Below are positions 62,548 through 64,000 of a DNA stretch of 64,000 nt, one piece after another (within the stretch, counting starts at the first letter, position 1; each line of letters opens with the position of its first letter). The notes below the pieces were generated by a model that saw nothing but the letters and a program-made list of their open reading frames with translations, ran no database searches and was not told where the DNA came from. Location of the stretch: NCBI RefSeq assembly GCF_047731265.1, contig NZ_CP159835.1:2666001-2730000 (forward strand), in the 5' to 3' direction. This DNA comes from Patiriisocius sp047731265. GTDB taxonomy: Bacteria; Bacteroidota; Bacteroidia; Flavobacteriales; Flavobacteriaceae. The position numbers and the translations under genes were made by a program.

Positions 62548-64000
62548 TTAGAAAGGATACTTCCCTTCAGCAGAAACTTTCTCTGCAATAGTTTTACGCA
62601 TTTGGCCTATGTTAGGCATATTTTGATATTTTGTAAAACGCTTTAAGCCCATTAACATCATCCGTTGTTCATCACCTTCAGCAAATGAAATAATAGATTC
62701 TTTTGCTTTTACTGAAATGATATCAACCGCGTGATACAGGTATAATTTGGACATTGCAATCTGTACTTCTTGAGATTCTTCTCCAGAGCGTTTTGCATTT
62801 TTCTCTGTACGTAGTATGGTACTTTCAGCCATATAGATTTCGATTAAGATATCCGCGGCAGCCAATAACGTTTGTTGGTGCTCTTCTAAATTTGGGCCAT
62901 ATTTTTGAACCGCACTTCCCGCAACCATTAAGAATACTTTTTTCAGCTTCACAATTAAATCCTTTTCTTCAGCAAATAATACGCTAAAATCAGGCGTTTC
63001 AAAAGAAGGAATAGAAGTAAGCTCTGCTGCAACTGCTTGAGCAGGATTTAAAAGGTCTATGTGACCTTTCATTGCTTTTTTAACAAGCATTCCTACCGCT
63101 AGCATACGATTAATTTCATTGGTACCTTCATAAATACGTGCAATACGAGCATCTCTCCAAGCAGCTTCCATTGGAGTGTCTTCTGAAAAGCCCATTCCAC
63201 CAAAGATTTGGATTCCTTCATCTGCACAATTTTGTACGTCTTCTGAAACGGCTACTTTTAAGATAGAACATTCTATAGCATATTCTTCAACACCTTTCAA
63301 TTCTGCATCTTGATGGGTATTACCATCAGCAATACGCATATTAATACGGTCTTCAATATTTTTTGCAGCTCTGTAGGTAGCACTCTCACCTGCGTATGCA
63401 GAGGTTGTCATTTCAGCTAATTTCAATTTTACGGCTCCAAAACTTGCAATTGGAGTTTTAAACTGGATACGTTCATTTGCATATTTAGTAGCAGCAGTTG
63501 TTACGCGGCGTTGGGAATCTAAACAGGCTGCGGCCAATTTAATACGACCAACATTTAAAGCATTCATCGCTATTTTAAAACCATTTCCTCTTTCAGAGAG
63601 CATATTTTCAACAGGCACCTTCGTGTCGTTAAAAAATACTTGACGTGTAGAAGAAGCTCTAATTCCTAATTTGTGCTCTTCTTCACCCATTGAAATTCCA
63701 TTAGTAGCGTCATTTTCTACAATAAAACCGGTAATATTTTTGTCATCTCCTATACGGGCAAATACGATCATTATCGTACAGAAACCTGCGTTTGAGATCC
63801 ACATTTTCTGGCCACTGATTAAGTAGTGTTTTCCGTCTTCGCTTAAAACAGCTTTTGTCTTTCCACTGTTGGCATCACTACCGGCACCAGGTTCTGTTAA
63901 ACAATAGGCACCAAACCATTCGCCTGTAGCTAATTTAGGCACGTATTTTTGTTTCTGGGCTTCGTTTCCATAAAGAGTGATTGGCAAGGTTCCAATTCCT
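62548..64000 (-). CDS. Acyl-CoA dehydrogenase, C-terminal part
   Basis: The visible 484 codons are the C-terminal part of an acyl-CoA dehydrogenase; the gene continues past the right edge. The FAD-binding signature GAYCLTEPGAGSDANSGKTK lies near the start, followed by WISNAGFCTIMIVFAR, and the C-terminal signature with the catalytic glutamate is in IARIYEGTNEINRMLAVGML. A further helical extension of about 180 residues follows (YHAVDIISVKAKESIISFAE), as in the long VLCAD/ACAD9-like enzymes of Bacteroidota (about 600 residues). It catalyses the first step of fatty acid beta-oxidation. Part of its 3' end is duplicated at 61430-61640. Confidence 0.92.
   Translation of the reverse strand, partial: GIGTLPITLYGNEAQKQKYVPKLATGEWFGAYCLTEPGAGSDANSGKTKAVLSEDGKHYLISGQKMWISNAGFCTIMIVFARIGDDKNITGFIVENDATNGISMGEEEHKLGIRASSTRQVFFNDTKVPVENMLSERGNGFKIAMNALNVGRIKLAAACLDSQRRVTTAATKYANERIQFKTPIASFGAVKLKLAEMTTSAYAGESATYRAAKNIEDRINMRIADGNTHQDAELKGVEEYAIECSILKVAVSEDVQNCADEGIQIFGGMGFSEDTPMEAAWRDARIARIYEGTNEINRMLAVGMLVKKAMKGHIDLLNPAQAVAAELTSIPSFETPDFSVLFAEEKDLIVKLKKVFLMVAGSAVQKYGPNLEEHQQTLLAAADILIEIYMAESTILRTEKNAKRSGEESQEVQIAMSKLYLYHAVDIISVKAKESIISFAEGDEQRMMLMGLKRFTKYQNMPNIGQMRKTIAEKVSAEGKYPF

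Overview
The window is AT-rich chromosomal DNA from a member of the Bacteroidota, most likely a marine Flavobacteriaceae. The evidence is Por/type IX secretion C-terminal sorting domains, SusC-like TonB-dependent receptors with a CarboxypepD_reg domain, LytS/LytTR signalling with 2TM proteins, DUF4252, DUF2490 and DUF4331 families, TAnnTTTG-type -7 promoter boxes, absence of obvious Shine-Dalgarno sequences, and many exported peptidases. No rRNA, tRNA, CRISPR array or intact mobile element was found.

Layout, left to right. 1-12 kb: end of a rhomboid protease, a SIMPL protein, a TlpA-like thiol-disulfide lipoprotein, a GAF protein, an S41 protease, a four-gene ECF sigma/DUF4252 operon, purB, an esterase-like lipoprotein and a Sua5/YrdC enzyme. 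12-16 kb: a TonB-C lipoprotein, two heavily eroded pseudogenes (alpha/beta hydrolase; phytoene-desaturase-like oxidoreductase) and a DUF1028 protein with a T9SS tail. 16-25 kb: a TonB-dependent receptor, then a plus-strand cluster DUF2141 - TPR-like - LytS kinase fused to 2TM - 2TM - 2TM - amidohydrolase - LytTR regulator. 25-32 kb: a LETM1-like protein and a duplicated DUF4331 two-gene module (first copy broken) with a TPR lipoprotein, facing an ECF sigma gene whose anti-sigma gene carries three in-frame stops. 32-41 kb: Cu/Zn SOD, a hydrolase-OsmC fusion, DUF2490, an S9 peptidase and a large BNR/VPS10-like exported protein. 41-49 kb: VWA and MoxR genes separated by a decayed four-helix-bundle gene, a gene relic flanked by a copied moxR 3' end, WG-repeat, TSUP, LysM (broken), fasciclin, DUF3291 (frameshifted) and a small ABC module. 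49-60 kb: a 1099-residue propeller-amidohydrolase, an M1 and an M28 peptidase, a broken STM3941-like gene, a toxin-antitoxin relic, a propeller-NTF2 fusion and a T9SS-secreted nuclease/phosphatase-family protein.

The most notable region is 60.7-62.5 kb, which appears empty at normal ORF length limits. On the minus strand it holds two tandem mini-operons of very short, basic, Trp-containing peptides: five 29-residue peptides ending in WNSKRR and two 38-residue peptides sharing IKIRQWVGTHIH. Each mini-operon has its own dyad operator and its own strong terminator. Third-position changes leave WNSKRRYRN unchanged, a covarying pair in the operator keeps its symmetry, and the whole unit was duplicated together with the 3' end of the neighbouring acyl-CoA dehydrogenase gene. 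I do not recognise this system.

A second theme is decay: about ten pseudogenes or relics lie in 64 kb, with both nonsense and frameshift lesions, so this is a region of active gene loss (some single-base frameshifts could be assembly errors). The intact genes mostly serve envelope protein turnover, peptide scavenging, redox protection and signalling.
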